This document shows positions 1 to 12,510 of a DNA stretch of 64,000 nucleotides, one piece after another. Source of the DNA: Allodiplogaster sudhausi (taxonomy: Eukaryota; Nematoda; Chromadorea; Rhabditida; Diplogasteridae); contig CALZFC010000268.1 in assembly GCA_945643635.1 (NCBI GenBank), positions 656,501-720,500 of the forward strand, given 5' to 3'. The position numbers were made by a program, and so were the translations under genes. The notes beneath the pieces are model-generated. The model did not search any database. It was not told the origin of the DNA and saw only the letters and a program-made list of their open reading frames with translations. Each line of letters begins with the position of its first letter. Positions within the stretch are counted from its first letter, which is position 1.

Positions 1-1157
1 GCAAACATTCAATGCATACCTTCAATTTAGCACACAATTTTGAATGGCAAGCACACTGGAACTCCCCACCACATCATTCACTATCATCATTTTGTGCAAA
101 CAACTTAGCATAATGTCTTCGTTTTTCTTTCCTATTTCTTTCTTTTCTTACCAATAAGTCATTATTACATACATACATACATTATAATACTCTTTAATTT
201 CTAAATCGGTCAAGGCGATAATCAAATTAAATTGAAGAGCTTTAAATCATCAAATTGTCCTGGAAATTAAAGGTATCGATTCATATATAGGTTTCGTTCG
301 TTTCATTCTTTTAGAATTCTCCAATCGTTCATATCGAAAATGAATGCTGATTCTGTCAATGGAAATATAAGAATCCCTGGAATTGGAATACCATGCTATA
401 TGAGTTCCACAGATTCCATATTTCTTTCTTGATTCCCATTGGCGAGCACGCTTCAATTTGTTCCCTGTCCACCCCACAAGCGGACGTCTCTTCTACACCT
501 CGAATAAACCAAGTTTGTTTTGGCTACCCATACGTACATACATCTTTCTCTCCGATTCTAGAGAGTGTCAACAGAGAGAATGAAGCGCAGTAAAGTTAAT
601 TTGTCTTAATTCGATTAAAAGTATAAAAAAATCAAGTACAAATCTTCTAAATTGCCTTCTTTTCAGCGAAGAAGCGAAGAATTCAGAAATCGACAATGAA
701 ATTGCGGGGAAATCAAAGCAAAGATATTAAATACATGCGAATGAGAAGAAGCGGACGAAGACATTGTGTCAGATATACATGTCGAGGAACGTGCAAAAGG
801 AGCCGAAATCAAAGGCTCGAAGTCGGCGTTGTATGAGTCTCTTACGCTCGCTCAACAAGCCATAGCAGGCAGCTCGAGAAGCTTCGAAGAGCGTCGGAAG
901 CGAATGCCCAGAGAAGCCCTGCAATAGTGACGCTTCCTATTGTTATTTTCCTCATCATCATATGATGAAGCCGAAAGAAGACCATGCAATGAAATTACAA
1001 AATATATTTTGATTCTAGTGCATGTATTGACGATCTCTTACTGAGTTATTTGAGATCGTGTTTTAATTTATGAGAGCTTGAAGTATATATAAAATAACTT
1101 TGATATCTAATTTTAAAAAAGAGAAAATCAACAATCCAATGCATAAAATAAGTCACT
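1..1157. other. Non-coding stretch, nothing recognised
   Basis: AT-rich sequence with a short TACA/CATA run near 165-185. The open frames are short and lack splice-site or protein-family support. I see no RNA gene or transposon end here. Confidence 0.4.
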
Positions 1158-2236
1158 CTAACCATAAACGCGTTGGCTCCAGCTACAATGACCCTTGGCG
1201 TGATGACGCAACCTGTGCGATGTAATCTCTGTCGCCATATTCATTGATAAAAATGGGCTTTTGCCATAGGGCGCGACCGGGTGAACGTTCTGATCTCGCA
1301 CGTATCCGGATGGACTTTCGCGCCACACAGAAATGCGCTCGAAGAACAGCAGGTCCTTTTCTTCGAACATGTCCGCTGATATGCGTTGCGTCCACTCATT
1401 CGGAGCCCGCGCGAGATAGTCGAGCATCTCGACCGCTCCACCACGAATGCGGCATCGCTTAATGATGATCTTTCTGCTGCGTTGGTCGTCGTGATAACGG
1501 ACGGAGAGCAGAAAGGTCATGTCGTCCGTTGTTGAAGACTGCTACACGAGAAATTCGACGGCGATCTTGTCACGGTGGCCGCAAGGGCGCTGCAGGCGAA
1601 TGTCGCCTTTGACGCGCGCCCAATCGAGATCGCGCTCAAAGCGCGGAGAAGTCGCTCTGTATTCGACGAGAAAGACGTCGTGCGACGCGAATCCGATGTA
1701 GATCGGAAAGAAGAGCCGAATAGGCGAGGCAAAGGCTGGTGTGCCCGCCGTAAAGTGAGGTGGAGTTGGTATGTCGAGCGGGAGAACGCACGTTGCATGG
1801 CTCGCCAGCCTAATGACGCATCGTCTACGAGCAATGGAGTAATGAAGTAGACGCGAGTCTAAAAAAGAGGAAAAGATTTTATTGTTAACATGCGTAAAAT
1901 AATTGCCCCTCGTCTGTTTATAATTAGAGAGCGTGTGAAATAGGATCGCTAACAGTTCAAAACGACTAACAAAATGATTATAAATAAAATAACGAAAAAA
2001 GCACCAAAAAGAGAGCACAGGCTGACATTCCAGAATGAATTGTGTGCAGTGACATCATGCACGAAGCGAAGCGACTCCGCTGGGAAGATGCTACTCATGG
2101 CGTGCATGTGCTCCGAGACGGCGATGGGCGTCTCGACCATGGGAGGTTCCACTTCGGCCAGCGGTTGCAGACAACGAAGTAGCGCCATCAGCTTCATTAT
2201 GAATGGTAGAGCGATAAGTAATAGCAATAGATTCAT
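1158..2236 (-). pseudogene. Broken divergent homologue of the 12.8-32 kb tandem family
   Basis: A probable exon 1 (2027-2236, 70 codons) starts with a hydrophobic stretch (MNLLLLLIALPFIMKLMALL) and ends at a GTCAGC donor. The next exon starts at 1858 after TTTTTTAG and reads TRVYFITPLLVDDASL before the homology moves to another frame near 1810. It continues as HATCVLP, then GTPAFASPIRLFFPIYIGF and RDLDW, meets an in-frame TAG at 1542-1544, and resumes to the TAG at 1158-1160. The blocks match, in order, motifs of the tandem family: CFVTPI, YASCVLP, GTP..FASPTDIFLAIVT, FDTDV, FLLTYERW and W.QRQIDAI. Even LRCLQPL...AVSE in exon 1 resembles IRALQPI...AVSD in the family. With one frameshift and one stop I call it a pseudogene; unseen small introns or assembly errors could also explain the breaks. 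Function unknown. Confidence 0.5.
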
Positions 2237-3082
2237 ATTATTCTGTCGCTAATTAACGACGCGAATTTTTTTTATATTAATACCTTTAGAAATTGGAATC
2301 AAACGCACACGATGAAATGGATGAAAAGAATAAAAGCAGCAGCAACTATGTAGCGTCGGAATTATTATATGCGTCGGAAAATACGCAAAATGTATGCTTT
2401 GCAGTCGAAGTGGAGAAAGCAATTAAAGAAGCGCGAATTTTCTTGTCTCTCTAAATCGTATGAGATCTCGCCCTTGTGTCGGGCTTTAACTGTGCGAATT
2501 CAAGGCTGAGTTTTGGGCGTCTTTAATGAGCTGTGTCAGTCTCCGTCTCATCTCCCACCAATTAGCAGCTCTACTTAACGAAGGCCATTTATGCAAAAAA
2601 CCTCTTGCTTTTGAACGCTTACAATTAGTGCGAATCTCTCGTCAGGTGAGAAGGGAGAGTGGAGCGTTTTGATAGCGGAGAGTTAAGATATTAGAGATGA
2701 AGACAAATATTGTGTGCTCTCTCCTTGAAGTGCACGATCTCTCTCAACCTTTCTAGCACTTGTCGACTGCATGCGGCAATGATACCTGCCAGCATCTTGT
2801 CTTCAATCAAATCCACATCCCTGTCCACTGCTGTCGTCGACATGTGCTAGGTCAACAAAACATAAGCAATAGGCGATAGGTTAGCTTATAAGCATGTAAT
2901 GAAGCCCTTCGGCTTCTTCGCTGTCATTTGGATGTGGATAAGACGAGGGCGCAACTACGCTTTTATCAAATAACTGGCTGATGCCAACAGTAAATATGGA
3001 GAGAGAAAACGGAGGAACCGCTCATTACTCATGGTCTCATGTGGCAGCTCCGCCGGAGCGACCACTTGAGGCTTCGCTTCCC
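2237..3082. other. Non-coding stretch, nothing recognised
   Basis: Lies between the broken family member, whose 5' side it is, and the palindromic element at 3087. It probably held that gene's promoter. No open frame or repeat stands out. Confidence 0.35.
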
Positions 3083-3086
3083 TTAT

Positions 3087-4366
3087 GACGCGATTTGCGA
3101 GAGAATCGCAAGGGATCTAAAGAGCCGGGGACCCGGCAAAATTAGAATTTGCTCAAAAGCTCTTTCTAGGTAGTTTTTAACACGACGAAACGATTGGAAT
3201 AGGTCCGGGAGTCTGAAAACACCATTTTGGCGAGTTATGCGAGATTTAAAATTCGAGAGCTCGGAGAGACATGCCGAGATGTCCGCACATTCACGTTCGC
3301 AGCTTCGCGCACAATAAAGCAGTATTTGTTAAATTTTTGCCATAAATAGAGAAGATATTGCTTTAGAAAGCTGTCCAATTAGAATTTTAAAATATTCACT
3401 TTTAGAGCCGCTGCGGCCTCTAGACTTTGGAGAGGCGTCGTTATCTTATATGGCATTTTATCACGGGTTTTCTATCTCATTTCGTAGAGCTGAAAATTCT
3501 CTTTCGAATGAGCTATCGTATGTCAGATATCGACGAGCTCTTTAATGCTTGCCAGTCCTTAAACTGTTGAAATGCGCGGGGTTCAGCGCCTGCGGAGCGA
3601 CGCGCACTTTGTATGGGCGATGTCCACGCCGAAAGTGCAACCCAATCGATAATCTGTCGAATGTTAGTCGAGGGAATTCACTTTTAAGGCTATAAATGTA
3701 ATTTAAATGCAAAAGAAATATTTTCATTAACGGGCAAAACTCTTCGACTCCCTCGGGAATCGAACCTGGGACTTCATGATTGCCAGGCAAACTGTTTGGC
3801 AATACTCTATGCTAATCCTGAGGTGACCAGAAGATGCGTTTATTATGACGTGCCCGAACATAACCCTAAGAAATGCTGCTCAGGCGCTGAACTCAGCAGT
3901 TTAAGGACTGGGAAACATTAGAGAGTTCGTCGATATCTGACATCCGAAAGCTCATTCGAAAGAGAATTTTCAGCTCTACGAAATGAGATCGAAAACCCAT
4001 GATAAAATGCCATATAAGAAAACGACGCCTCTCCAAAGTCTAGAGGCCACAGCGACTCTAAAATTGAATATTTTAAAATTCTACTTAAACAAATTTCTAA
4101 AGCAATATGTGCTCTATTTATGGTAAATTTTTTATAAATATTGCTTTAGTGTGCGCGAAGCAGCGAACGCGAATGTGCGGACATCTCGGCATGTCTCTCC
4201 GAGCTCTCGCATTTTAAATCTCGCATAACTCGTCAAAATGGCGTTTTCAGACTCCCGGACCCATTCCAATCGTTTCACCGTGTTAAAAAGTACGTATAAA
4301 GAGCTTTTGAGCGAAATCTAATTTTGCCGGGTCCCCAGCCATTTTGAAACTCTCGCAAATCGCGTC
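3087..4366. mobile_element. 1.28-kb palindromic (foldback) DNA element with tRNA-like loop
   Basis: The two ends are long inverted repeats of roughly 500 bp each. The left starts GACGCGATTTGCGAGAG (3087) and the right ends with its reverse complement (4366). Matching inner blocks include GGGGACCCGGCAAAATTAGA near 3126 against its complement near 4316, and CAGTCCTTAAACTG near 3553 against its complement near 3900. TTAT flanks both ends (3083-3086, 4367-4370), a possible target duplication. No transposase is present, so it is non-autonomous. The unpaired centre (about 3600-3890) contains a tRNA-like sequence on the minus strand. Confidence 0.75.
3751..3823 (-). repeat. tRNA-like sequence in the loop of the palindrome
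   Basis: On the minus strand there is a perfect B box GGTTCGATTCC (3756-3766) and an A-box-like TAGCATAGAGT (3804-3814). Their ends can pair as an acceptor stem (CCTCAGG with CCCGAGG, six of seven). I cannot fold a clean anticodon arm, so this looks tRNA-derived (a SINE head or pseudo-tRNA) and not a working tRNA. Confidence 0.45.
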
Positions 4367-4370
4367 TTAT

Positions 4371-7300
4371 GAACATCTTTGCAACGAGCGGCATCGACGC
4401 GAAGAAATAGAGAAAGAAAGAGAAATTAACGAAACGCAACGTAATTTATCATTCAGCTTCAGAAATCTTATCATATTTAGAAGGTTAACTGCTCTGATAT
4501 TTGGCGTTAGCTTTTTTTATGTCCATGTGTTATTCTCTGGTGCTTTTACGTGTGCTCGGGGGCATCAAACCACCATCCATGCAATTCATGCTTACTTTTT
4601 CACTCAATGTTCTGTTGGCTATTAGCGCGAAATACATAATTGTAAGCATGGCTCTTCTTTGACCTATGATTGTGTTCAATTTTGTGCATTCTAAGTTCGC
4701 CAGACCTACGCAATTTTCCGTTGTTTTTTCTTCATTTCATTTACATAATTGACTTTGGCAAAAAAAGACGTTTCCCTTTTTTTCATCTCTGATTGCATTT
4801 TTGTGTCAATTTTCAATTACCTTCCAACGAACAAGAATACGTAATGAGATAAACATGCGAAAACAAGACACAAGCAGTTTTCTGTAATTTTTGATCGCAG
4901 GAAAACTACGTAGATTAAATGAATCACGAAAAGGACAAATTCTGCGTCCTCTTGCACCATACGGACGCGTCTACAAGTAAACAAACCTTCTCGGAGTGCA
5001 AATTTTAGGCTAGAAGCCTAAATGGCTTCTAGTCCTCATATATTTTTGATCTCAATCCGAAAATGACTACGCACTTTTGAGGGTGTATAATATAATGTCG
5101 CAAAAACTTATTCCTCATAATCTGTATGTTGATTGATGCACATGCTTATGGTTAGTAAAGTACCACGATAAAAAAAATCTGGCTTCAAGTGATATACATA
5201 CATATATTCGAAATTTATACATGTATGAAAACATATACAATATGTACATAGTAATTTACATATTTTTAGAGAATTAAAGGTGCCGAGGCCATGGCTAACA
5301 TTGAACTCCCCAGAGCGAGAACATATTACTGCCTTCGCAGAATACGGGAATGTTTTTCTATGAAGCCAAACCGTGACGAATCGCTTCTCCACATCCACAA
5401 GTGCCTATCTCTGCCCATTCTTCTGAGCAAAATTAAGCGTGTTCAATTTTAGCCTGGCTCTCGGCGCCTTTGTCTCGTCATATTTACAAACTAATTTTGG
5501 CAGTATTGGAATTCTACTTACATACGTTGTGCGAAAGGATAAATAAATATCAAAATAAATGCGGATAACTGGAAGTACATATACGTTATTCGTAGGGATA
5601 AATCAGTATCAGAATAACGGCGCATAAATGATGTTGAATATCATGATGAATATAATGTTCGGAACATTGCATGAATTCCTCGAGCAATTCTGATTCGCAT
5701 TGTGCCCGATTCGTGCTGCACATTGGCTCCTTATCAAGTCTTAAGCTCGCGGTGCCTGTATGAGTGGTGACGATGGCGGTTCTTCTGGCTCTCGCTGACA
5801 AACTCCTGTAAATGACACAATACCTTGGTATTGATGATTCATGCCTCTAATTATATTCATTTATTCAACGAGAAGAGTATTTTTCATCTAAGGAGCAAAT
5901 GTTCTACTTCTACTTCTCCCTTTCACTCCCTCTCAGTCTTCACTGCTGCCCTCTGTGTCCTCTTGGTATGTCGGCCTCAGCACACTCCTCAAGTGCTGTA
6001 GGGGCCTGGGCCACCCCTCGGGAAGTCGCTGACCCCGCTCAATTCGGTCGCATGCCAGGAGACTTGGAGGATCAGCATCCCTTAACCCTCCCTCCCCCCT
6101 ACTGTTGTTATTATTATTATCACATTATTTTTATTTTACTATGCAGTCTTTTCAAACTGAAAACTCACTGTAAAATGTCGCCACATCATTAAACTTGATG
6201 TATGAATAAATAAATAAATAAATACATTGCAATTCAAAGTTACAACTCAATTTTGGTTTTTCGAAAAAAGAGCACCAAAGATATGGACAAATTCAGTGTG
6301 ATTTTCCTCGATTTGCTATAAACAAAAGGAGGTTAATTGATTTCATTATCGATTGATTTAACTGCTCGATAAAGGCGAGTAACTGAAGTTGAACCGTACT
6401 GCATATGACAGTAATTTAGCATGCTCGGGATGAGTGAAGGTGGCGTTGTCAAGGCAAAAGCGGTAGAGAATGCACCACGTTGCCATCCATGCCGTCGTTG
6501 TCGTCGAATTTCCTGAGAGAATTACCAGAAAGTATATCTTTTATTACTTGAAATTAATTTTAAAAAATTTCCGTAAAGTTTTTACGCTTTTACGAACACA
6601 CCGCGTTCCTTCTGAGAGGCCTCTTTATCAACGATCGAGCACGTATTCGTAGAGAAGAGCGCGAGAAGCAAGAAGACGGTCATAACAACTCGGTTCATCT
6701 CTCGCTCACGGTTGCCTTTTAAGGCTATTAAAAAAATTGTCTCCTTCCATTTAGTCACAGCCTTTTATATCGCAGACGTTGTTCGGCAGCCAGCCTTTTC
6801 TTGGAATGAAAGAGAGAAATTTTTCTCGTGAGATAAAGAACAGACGAGAGATTTTTGTTTACTTGCAAAACACACAAGACGACTTCTTCTACTACAACAC
6901 AATCGCACAATCGCCCACGCGATCCGTTTTTTGATTACTAGAACTGACATGCAACAAACATGCATCTTTCTCACCAACTACAGAATTATGTGATTTGTAA
7001 TAATAATTACTCTTCTCTTTACTATGATCACTGTTTCAAAGTCGACTTCTGGTTGTTGTCTTTTTCTTACTTACTAGATACTATGTCAGTAGGCATTACA
7101 AACAAATATGTATGTAGGTGTATCTATTATATGTATGTACCTATGTTCATGAATACAAACATATGGTATGTGTAGCCGAAACAGTCGTGAGAAATTCTGT
7201 CCTTGGTAACTTAACTTGCTCTTTAGAACTGGCAGTTATGATCATAACAAACATATCAAAAATAATTCGACGGACGAAAAAAGGTTTTTTAAACAGCAGG

Positions 7301-7607
7301 ATGATCCGAATCTTGTAAAGATAATATAACAACTCAATTCAAGTTTTTGAATGTTTTTTTATATTTTCTTCAATTAATAAACATGCAAAGTGGATGACCA
7401 AATGGAAAAATGGAAAAAAAATTAACTGTTACAGCAATACTAATAGAACAAATCTAAAGAAAAGCCAAGATGCTTTTCTTATCCGCAGTATCATTGAACT
7501 CACTGGCAGAAGTAGCCCGAATTTTTTGAAGACAATAAAGTTAAGAACTCTGCTTATGAGCGTTTTTCATGTGAATCTTCGCTTATATTTGTTTAGGTGA
7601 CAGAATA
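4371..7607. other. Long non-coding stretch, little recognised
   Basis: AT-rich, with TACATA-type runs at about 5190-5250 and 7100-7170. Apart from a possible retroelement tail at 5905-6223 I find no supported gene. The short minus-strand frame around 5275-5400 (DVEKRFVTVW) faintly recalls a reverse transcriptase motif, but nothing around it does. Confidence 0.35.
5905..6223 (+). repeat. Possible non-LTR retroelement 3' end with AATA tail
   Basis: A relatively GC-rich block (GGGGCCTGGGCCACCCCTCG near 6001) is followed by pyrimidine runs and ends in a tandem AATAAATAAATAAATAAAT tail at 6204-6223, as LINE or SINE 3' ends often do. No coding part remains. The call rests on the tail alone. Confidence 0.3.
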
Positions 7608-7609
7608 TA

Positions 7610-8487
7610 CACACAAGAAAATAAAGCGTTGAGAACGCGTTTTGTCCGTATCGTTGGTGTTGAAAGCGTTGAGAATGACGCTTTTAGAGGCGCCTCGGCC
7701 GACTTTTTGGAAAGCGTAGACCCCCCAACGCTTTTCAGCTTTGCAAAGCGTTGATCGCAACGATTTTCAGCTTTGCAAAGCGTTGATCGCAACGCTTTTC
7801 ATTGCAAAGCGTTGCGGAGTACGCTTCCCAAAGTTATCTGCGATCGGCTTCTCTCTTCATTACCACTATCATTCGCACTTTCTCTCTCTCTCTCTCTCTC
7901 CCTGGTGGTTAACGTGGGAAAATTGCGCGGGGGGGGGGTGGTGGTTCGGGTCCGGTCAGGAGCAAAATGTCTTTCTCTCTCTCTGTCTACTTTTAGGTTC
8001 AAGCGACGACAACGACTCCCTACATCGCAACGGATAACAGGTTAGCTAATTAATCGACTTTTGCGAACTTTATTTTAGTTTTATTCCATTTAACTGTTGT
8101 TTTGGTCACAGAAGGGCCGAAAACAGTTAAATATGCTGTTCGCAAAAGTGAGATAATTAGCAAAACCTGATCCGGATGATGGTGGAGGCAGAAACGATAG
8201 AAGAGAGAGATAGAGAGAGAGAGAGAGAGGGAGAGAGAGAGATAGAGAGAGAGAGAGTGATAAATGAGCGAGAATTAGGCGGTGGACGGTGCAGGTGCGA
8301 TGATGAGACGAAAGCGTTAGTCTCAACGCTTTGCCCTCGCCGAGGGCTTCTAACGCTTTCTTACCCAACGCTTTCAAACCAACGCTTTGAAATGACCCGA
8401 TTCCTACGGTCCTGACCGTTAGGATTTTCTATGACGATTCAAACCGTAGCCAAAAGCGTAGTTTTCAACGCTTTCTTTTCTTGTGTG
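7610..8487. mobile_element. 0.88-kb MITE, TA target duplication
   Basis: Terminal inverted repeats CACACAAGAAAATAAAGCG (7610) and its near-complement CGCTTTCTTTTCTTGTGTG (ending 8487), each flanked by TA (7608-7609, 8488-8489). That is typical of Tc1/mariner-type insertion. The motif GCAAAGCGTTGATCGCAACG recurs inside (7743-7810), and AACGCTTT motifs recur on the right side. A (GA)n tract lies at 8200-8258. There is no transposase, so the element is non-autonomous. Confidence 0.7.
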
Positions 8488-8998
8488 TACCATGTTGTGC
8501 AACGTAAATCTATTTAATAGCGATGTTGAGGTGTATTTATTCTTTTAGTATTTGTCACGCTGTTGATGTTGAGGAATGTGAATGAGAAGAGAGCAGATTG
8601 TGAGAGGCTGAAAGTCAAGGCAAAAAAAGCAAGGATTATACGCTTAAAAATGAACCCCCACGCTGACACAGGCGTACAAATAAGTAAGTAACAGGCAAAG
8701 AATTTAATAAAATTACTAATATCACAACATGCAATGCAACATGAAAAATATGTCAGACATGTGTGAATTGAGAGATTAACAACTTTATGTTGCACTGGTT
8801 TGCCCAGTCACCTACATAGAGATGTGTTTTTTGGTGCTCTCTTAATTTCGGTGAAACAAAATATCAACTTCCGTGTTCTGCAGCATCTGCTAGTGATGAA
8901 TCATAGGAAACACTTTGTCAAAATGCAAGAAAATATGTAGTTATGAGCATTTTCGTAGCCAATATTGCATACAAGGAGGCGAAAACTCAAATTTTTCG

Positions 8999-9433
8999 CT
9001 TTTCCTTATTAGTATCCCTCCTTTATTTGAACTCCACTCCCACCTCTCTAACAGTATCCTTTGATAATTTAATTGAAAAATAGTTTCGCTTTCTCTAGTA
9101 GAACCTCACCCCCTCCAATAGTGCCCTCCTCTCTAATAGTCCTCAGCTGGAGACGTACATAGTATGTACTTCGAATTTATCCTGAAGGCATGGGATTCTC
9201 GTCCCAATGAACATTTCATTCAATAGAAGTGGTGGTAAAACGAATATTCCAGTGATGGTTCCATTGAAGTCGAACTATTTGTTTTGAGTTATCTGTTGTT
9301 AATTAAACTTTAGCGTTTCAAATTGAATAATAGTACACCTCCCTCCTGTTGAACCCCTCGTCCCTATTAGTGCCACTTCCTCGAAAGGGTATTGAAAATA
9401 GTAGCCCCGGGGGGTACTAATAAGGAAAATATG
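8999..9433. mobile_element. MITE-like element with TTTTCCTTATTAGTA ends
   Basis: The left end reads TTTTCCTTATTAGTATCCC (about 9000) and the right end is its near-complement GGGGTACTAATAAGGAAAAT (9411-9430). Between them are degenerate blocks of the type TCTAATAGTGCCC on both strands. A related end occurs at 22627. The left boundary is uncertain, and no target duplication could be fixed. Confidence 0.5.
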
Positions 9434-10940
9434 GTAGATGTACAGATTGTGCTAGCAAATGGATCAGCACAGAGTGAATGTTCTTGACCAAAAGTAAAAG
9501 TACTAATTTAAATCCGAGATGCGTGCTTGATCGTAAGAGAGTATTACTGGGCTCTACCGTACTTCGCCAAAATTTTGTCGAAAGCATAGGGTGCCAAAGA
9601 ACGTGTATTAATCTTATGAAGCCTAATAATGGTAAGACGTATTTAATGCATTTGATTTATGTGAGTGACACTACCGCATAATGAATTTCAATGTACATAC
9701 ATTCTAATACATGTTTTCTGTAAATATTTACAATTATGCATATTTAAAATTATTTAATAATACAAATATTTATTACGTCTGCCTAGACTGACACTGTTAT
9801 GCAGTGTAAACACACTGATACAAATATTTGTATATACTTGTAAGCGTGTAATATTTACAAACTATGATACATGAGTAGGTATATTGTATGCTGTAAGGGA
9901 GAGACATATTCAATTGTACTAAATAAAGAATAAAAATTGGCGACTGTGAATTTAAAATATTTGATTTATTCATATATATTTTTCTGATGACGCTGATGTT
10001 GCCGGTGTCGATGGCGATTCTTCGTTTTCGCAATAGGAAGATCACCTTGAATGTAGCCTGTTTACATCTACTAGACACCTTCAAACAAAATATAATCGCC
10101 GCTGTATACTGTAGCATGTTTACGTCTACATGACACATTTAAGCTTGCCAGCAAAATACGAAATGAAATGCAAAAACAAAATGAATAGTTTAAGCACAAG
10201 AAGTATTACTGTATTATATATTGATTATTAATTGATTAACCGAGGAATAAGAAAGTCAAGCAACAAACCCACCATCGCGCAGTAGCGTCTGCCATGGTGC
10301 TGGCCGCTCAATCGGTGCTTCCATTCGACAAAAACGAAACAGTATGCACCAAGTCGTCCTCTGCCTTGTTGATACTGTAATAAGGGAAATGAAAAAAGAG
10401 GCAATATCAGTACGAAAGCAAAACTCAAACTCATTGAGCCAGGGATACTGATCGCGCTGCTCCGAGCTCCTCTAGCCGCCAAGAGCCAAGATTAATTAAT
10501 AATCATAGAAAAGAATTCACAGCATATTGTTAGCACTGTTGACTTCTGGACACTTTGTAATATTCGAAAAGTACTGAAAATTGCTCACATATGTCGAATT
10601 TTGGCACATCTTAAAAAATTCAGAGGCTCTTAATGACTTATTGGTAGACTTTGCTGCTCTGACAATGAGCGGCTCGAGCGCTAAGAGCGACGCAATTAAA
10701 CTTTGATTTCTTCAGATATCGCCAACTATACGATCAGTGCATTTTGACTTATTCGGATGCTAAAAAGTGTTCTAAAGTCAAAATATGTACTTACAATATC
10801 CTGTTAACACTTCTATCCAATTGGAACTTGACTCGTACGGCTCGAGCCGCTAGGAGCTTCTCTATCAGAATCCCCTGGCTCGTGTACTTTATGAACTCGA
10901 TGCACTGTCACCGACATATTCAGGGGAAACGGCGCGAATT
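9434..10940. other. Non-coding stretch, nothing secure
   Basis: AT-rich. A small minus-strand frame around 10280-10380 follows a reasonable splice acceptor, but it could not be joined to another exon in a consistent phase. Two CGGCTCGAGC blocks near 10670 and 10835 are a weak repeat. Confidence 0.3.
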
Positions 10941-10974
10941 CAAAATAAACTTCTAATTTTTACTAAGTACTGAC

Positions 10975-11065
10975 CATGTGCGCTCCCAGAGAATGTTTCG
11001 CCTGATGGCTCAGGAGTAGAGAGAAGCGCGAGAAGAAAGAGAAGGACCCGACCGAGCATGTCCAT
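10975..11065 (-). CDS. Candidate first exon of a secreted protein (partial, uncertain)
   Basis: Starting at the ATG at 11065, the frame reads MDMLGRVLLFLLALLSTPEP then SGETFSGSAH. This is a good signal-peptide shape, and it runs straight into a GGTCAGT donor at 10974, the donor type used by the secure genes in this window. An upstream in-frame ATG at 11131 would lengthen it. I could not find a following exon with matching phase, so the gene is unproven. Confidence 0.25.
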
Positions 11066-11131
11066 GTCTTCACTGTGTTTTGCCTTCATTCTCCTCCCAT
11101 CATTCGCATCAAGCAAATGGCCTTTGAACAT

Positions 11132-12430
11132 TCCTTCTCCTTCTGCTTCTACTGCGGCTCATCCTTTTACCTAGAAAAAAAAAAAATGAAAAAAAGCCTC
11201 AGGCATGCAGAAAGCAGATGATAATTATGATGCTTACATCTAAGATAGCGCGGGGGCGTCAAAGTAACAACAAAAACTAATGCGCACACAAACAAACTGA
11301 TGCTTTTACTTATACGGACATGCATGGATTGAAGTGACACACCCTATGTGAAACATGCATTTAGCGCACCACGAGAAACAAGGACGAATGCATAAAACAC
11401 GAGAGTTCAGAATTGGCACAGCTACAATCTTATCACAGCTCTTCCCGCGCACCCGCTGTTATACTCGGGAAAAGCTTGTTCATCAGAAGCAAAGAAACGC
11501 TTGGAATTCCCACGAAACATGTGGTGGGCCGTAATTTGAAAAAAAAAATGTTATTGCATTATCATTACTATTAATATTTAGTTTTGTATCAACACATTCT
11601 TATTATCACCTTACCTGCCGTGTTTGCATCAAAGGTGCCATGAGACAATTTTTTTTTAATCCTTCATCGTTCCATCCGTTTTTTGTTTTCTGAAACACCA
11701 TTCGAAGGCAGAATGAAAACAAAAGAATGAAAACAAGGATGGCAAATTTATCTGCACGTCCTTGGCATGTGAAAATTGCTGCACCTATTAAAAAAACTGT
11801 CATAAAATGATGCAACGCTACCATAAATTCTGCCGGCAATTGGCACTACTGAAATTTGCCATTTATACTTATTTTATAGCCAGGAAGTTACAATTATTGC
11901 AATCACGAGTAAGGTCTTGCCAAAGAGAATAGAGTGTGTCAAATAACAGTGAGGCACGACCTCGAGCCTCGGCAGGGCTCACAAAATGCATCTTTTTTTC
12001 TTTCTACAAAACATTACTCATCCCAATCGGCCCGAATATTATCCTTCAGTAAAAACGTACGTAACTGGGCAATACGTGCGAATCTGACATGTACTTAATT
12101 TCGACCAAAAATGGCAAGGCTTTGGTCACCAACCTGCAATGGGAAACCAATGGATCCTTACATTGGAATGCAGAGGCAGCGTCTTTGAGTAACTCTTAGT
12201 TTTTCCACCCTTATTTTTAATTTTTGTTTTGCAAATTGATGGATTCTTATTTAAAAAAAAATATATATTGGTCTTTTCTTTAAAAATTGTAAGAACGGGG
12301 ACAGACAAATATCTATTTTTTCAGTCACGGAAACGCTGTGAACGGCTACGCATATTATGGTAATTGTGAACGAATCTACGCAAATTGACTTGTATTGACT
12401 CTCTCGCAACAAAGCTCGACTGCGCAGCAT
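11132..12430. other. Non-coding stretch, nothing recognised
   Basis: AT-rich spacer before the tandem array. No supported gene, RNA or transposon end was seen. Confidence 0.35.
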
Positions 12431-12435
12431 CATGG

Positions 12436-12510
12436 TATTTATATGCTAATTAGCAAGATTCATATCTGCTCTTATTATGCACCACATGCATTCGCTGGCT
12501 AATTAGCACC
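12436..12510 (+). promoter_or_regulatory. Upstream module of copy 1: TATA-like box and paired GCTAATTAGC
   Basis: TATTTATATGCTAATTAGC starts at 12437, and a second GCTAATTAGC lies 53 bp further on (TAATTA cores 12447 and 12500). Between them is CTTATTATGCACC. The same arrangement recurs before other copies of the family, about 300-400 bp before the ATG. TAATTA is the classic core of homeodomain sites; its use here is inference. Confidence 0.5.

Noticed and set aside
5108..5398. Minus-strand frame with DVEKRFVTVW
   Set aside because: Only a short resemblance to a reverse transcriptase motif. Neighbouring RT blocks are absent, and the rest is low-complexity AT-rich sequence.
9797..10138. 113-codon minus-strand frame
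   Set aside because: No domain, no splice partners and AT-rich codon use. It appears to be a chance open frame.
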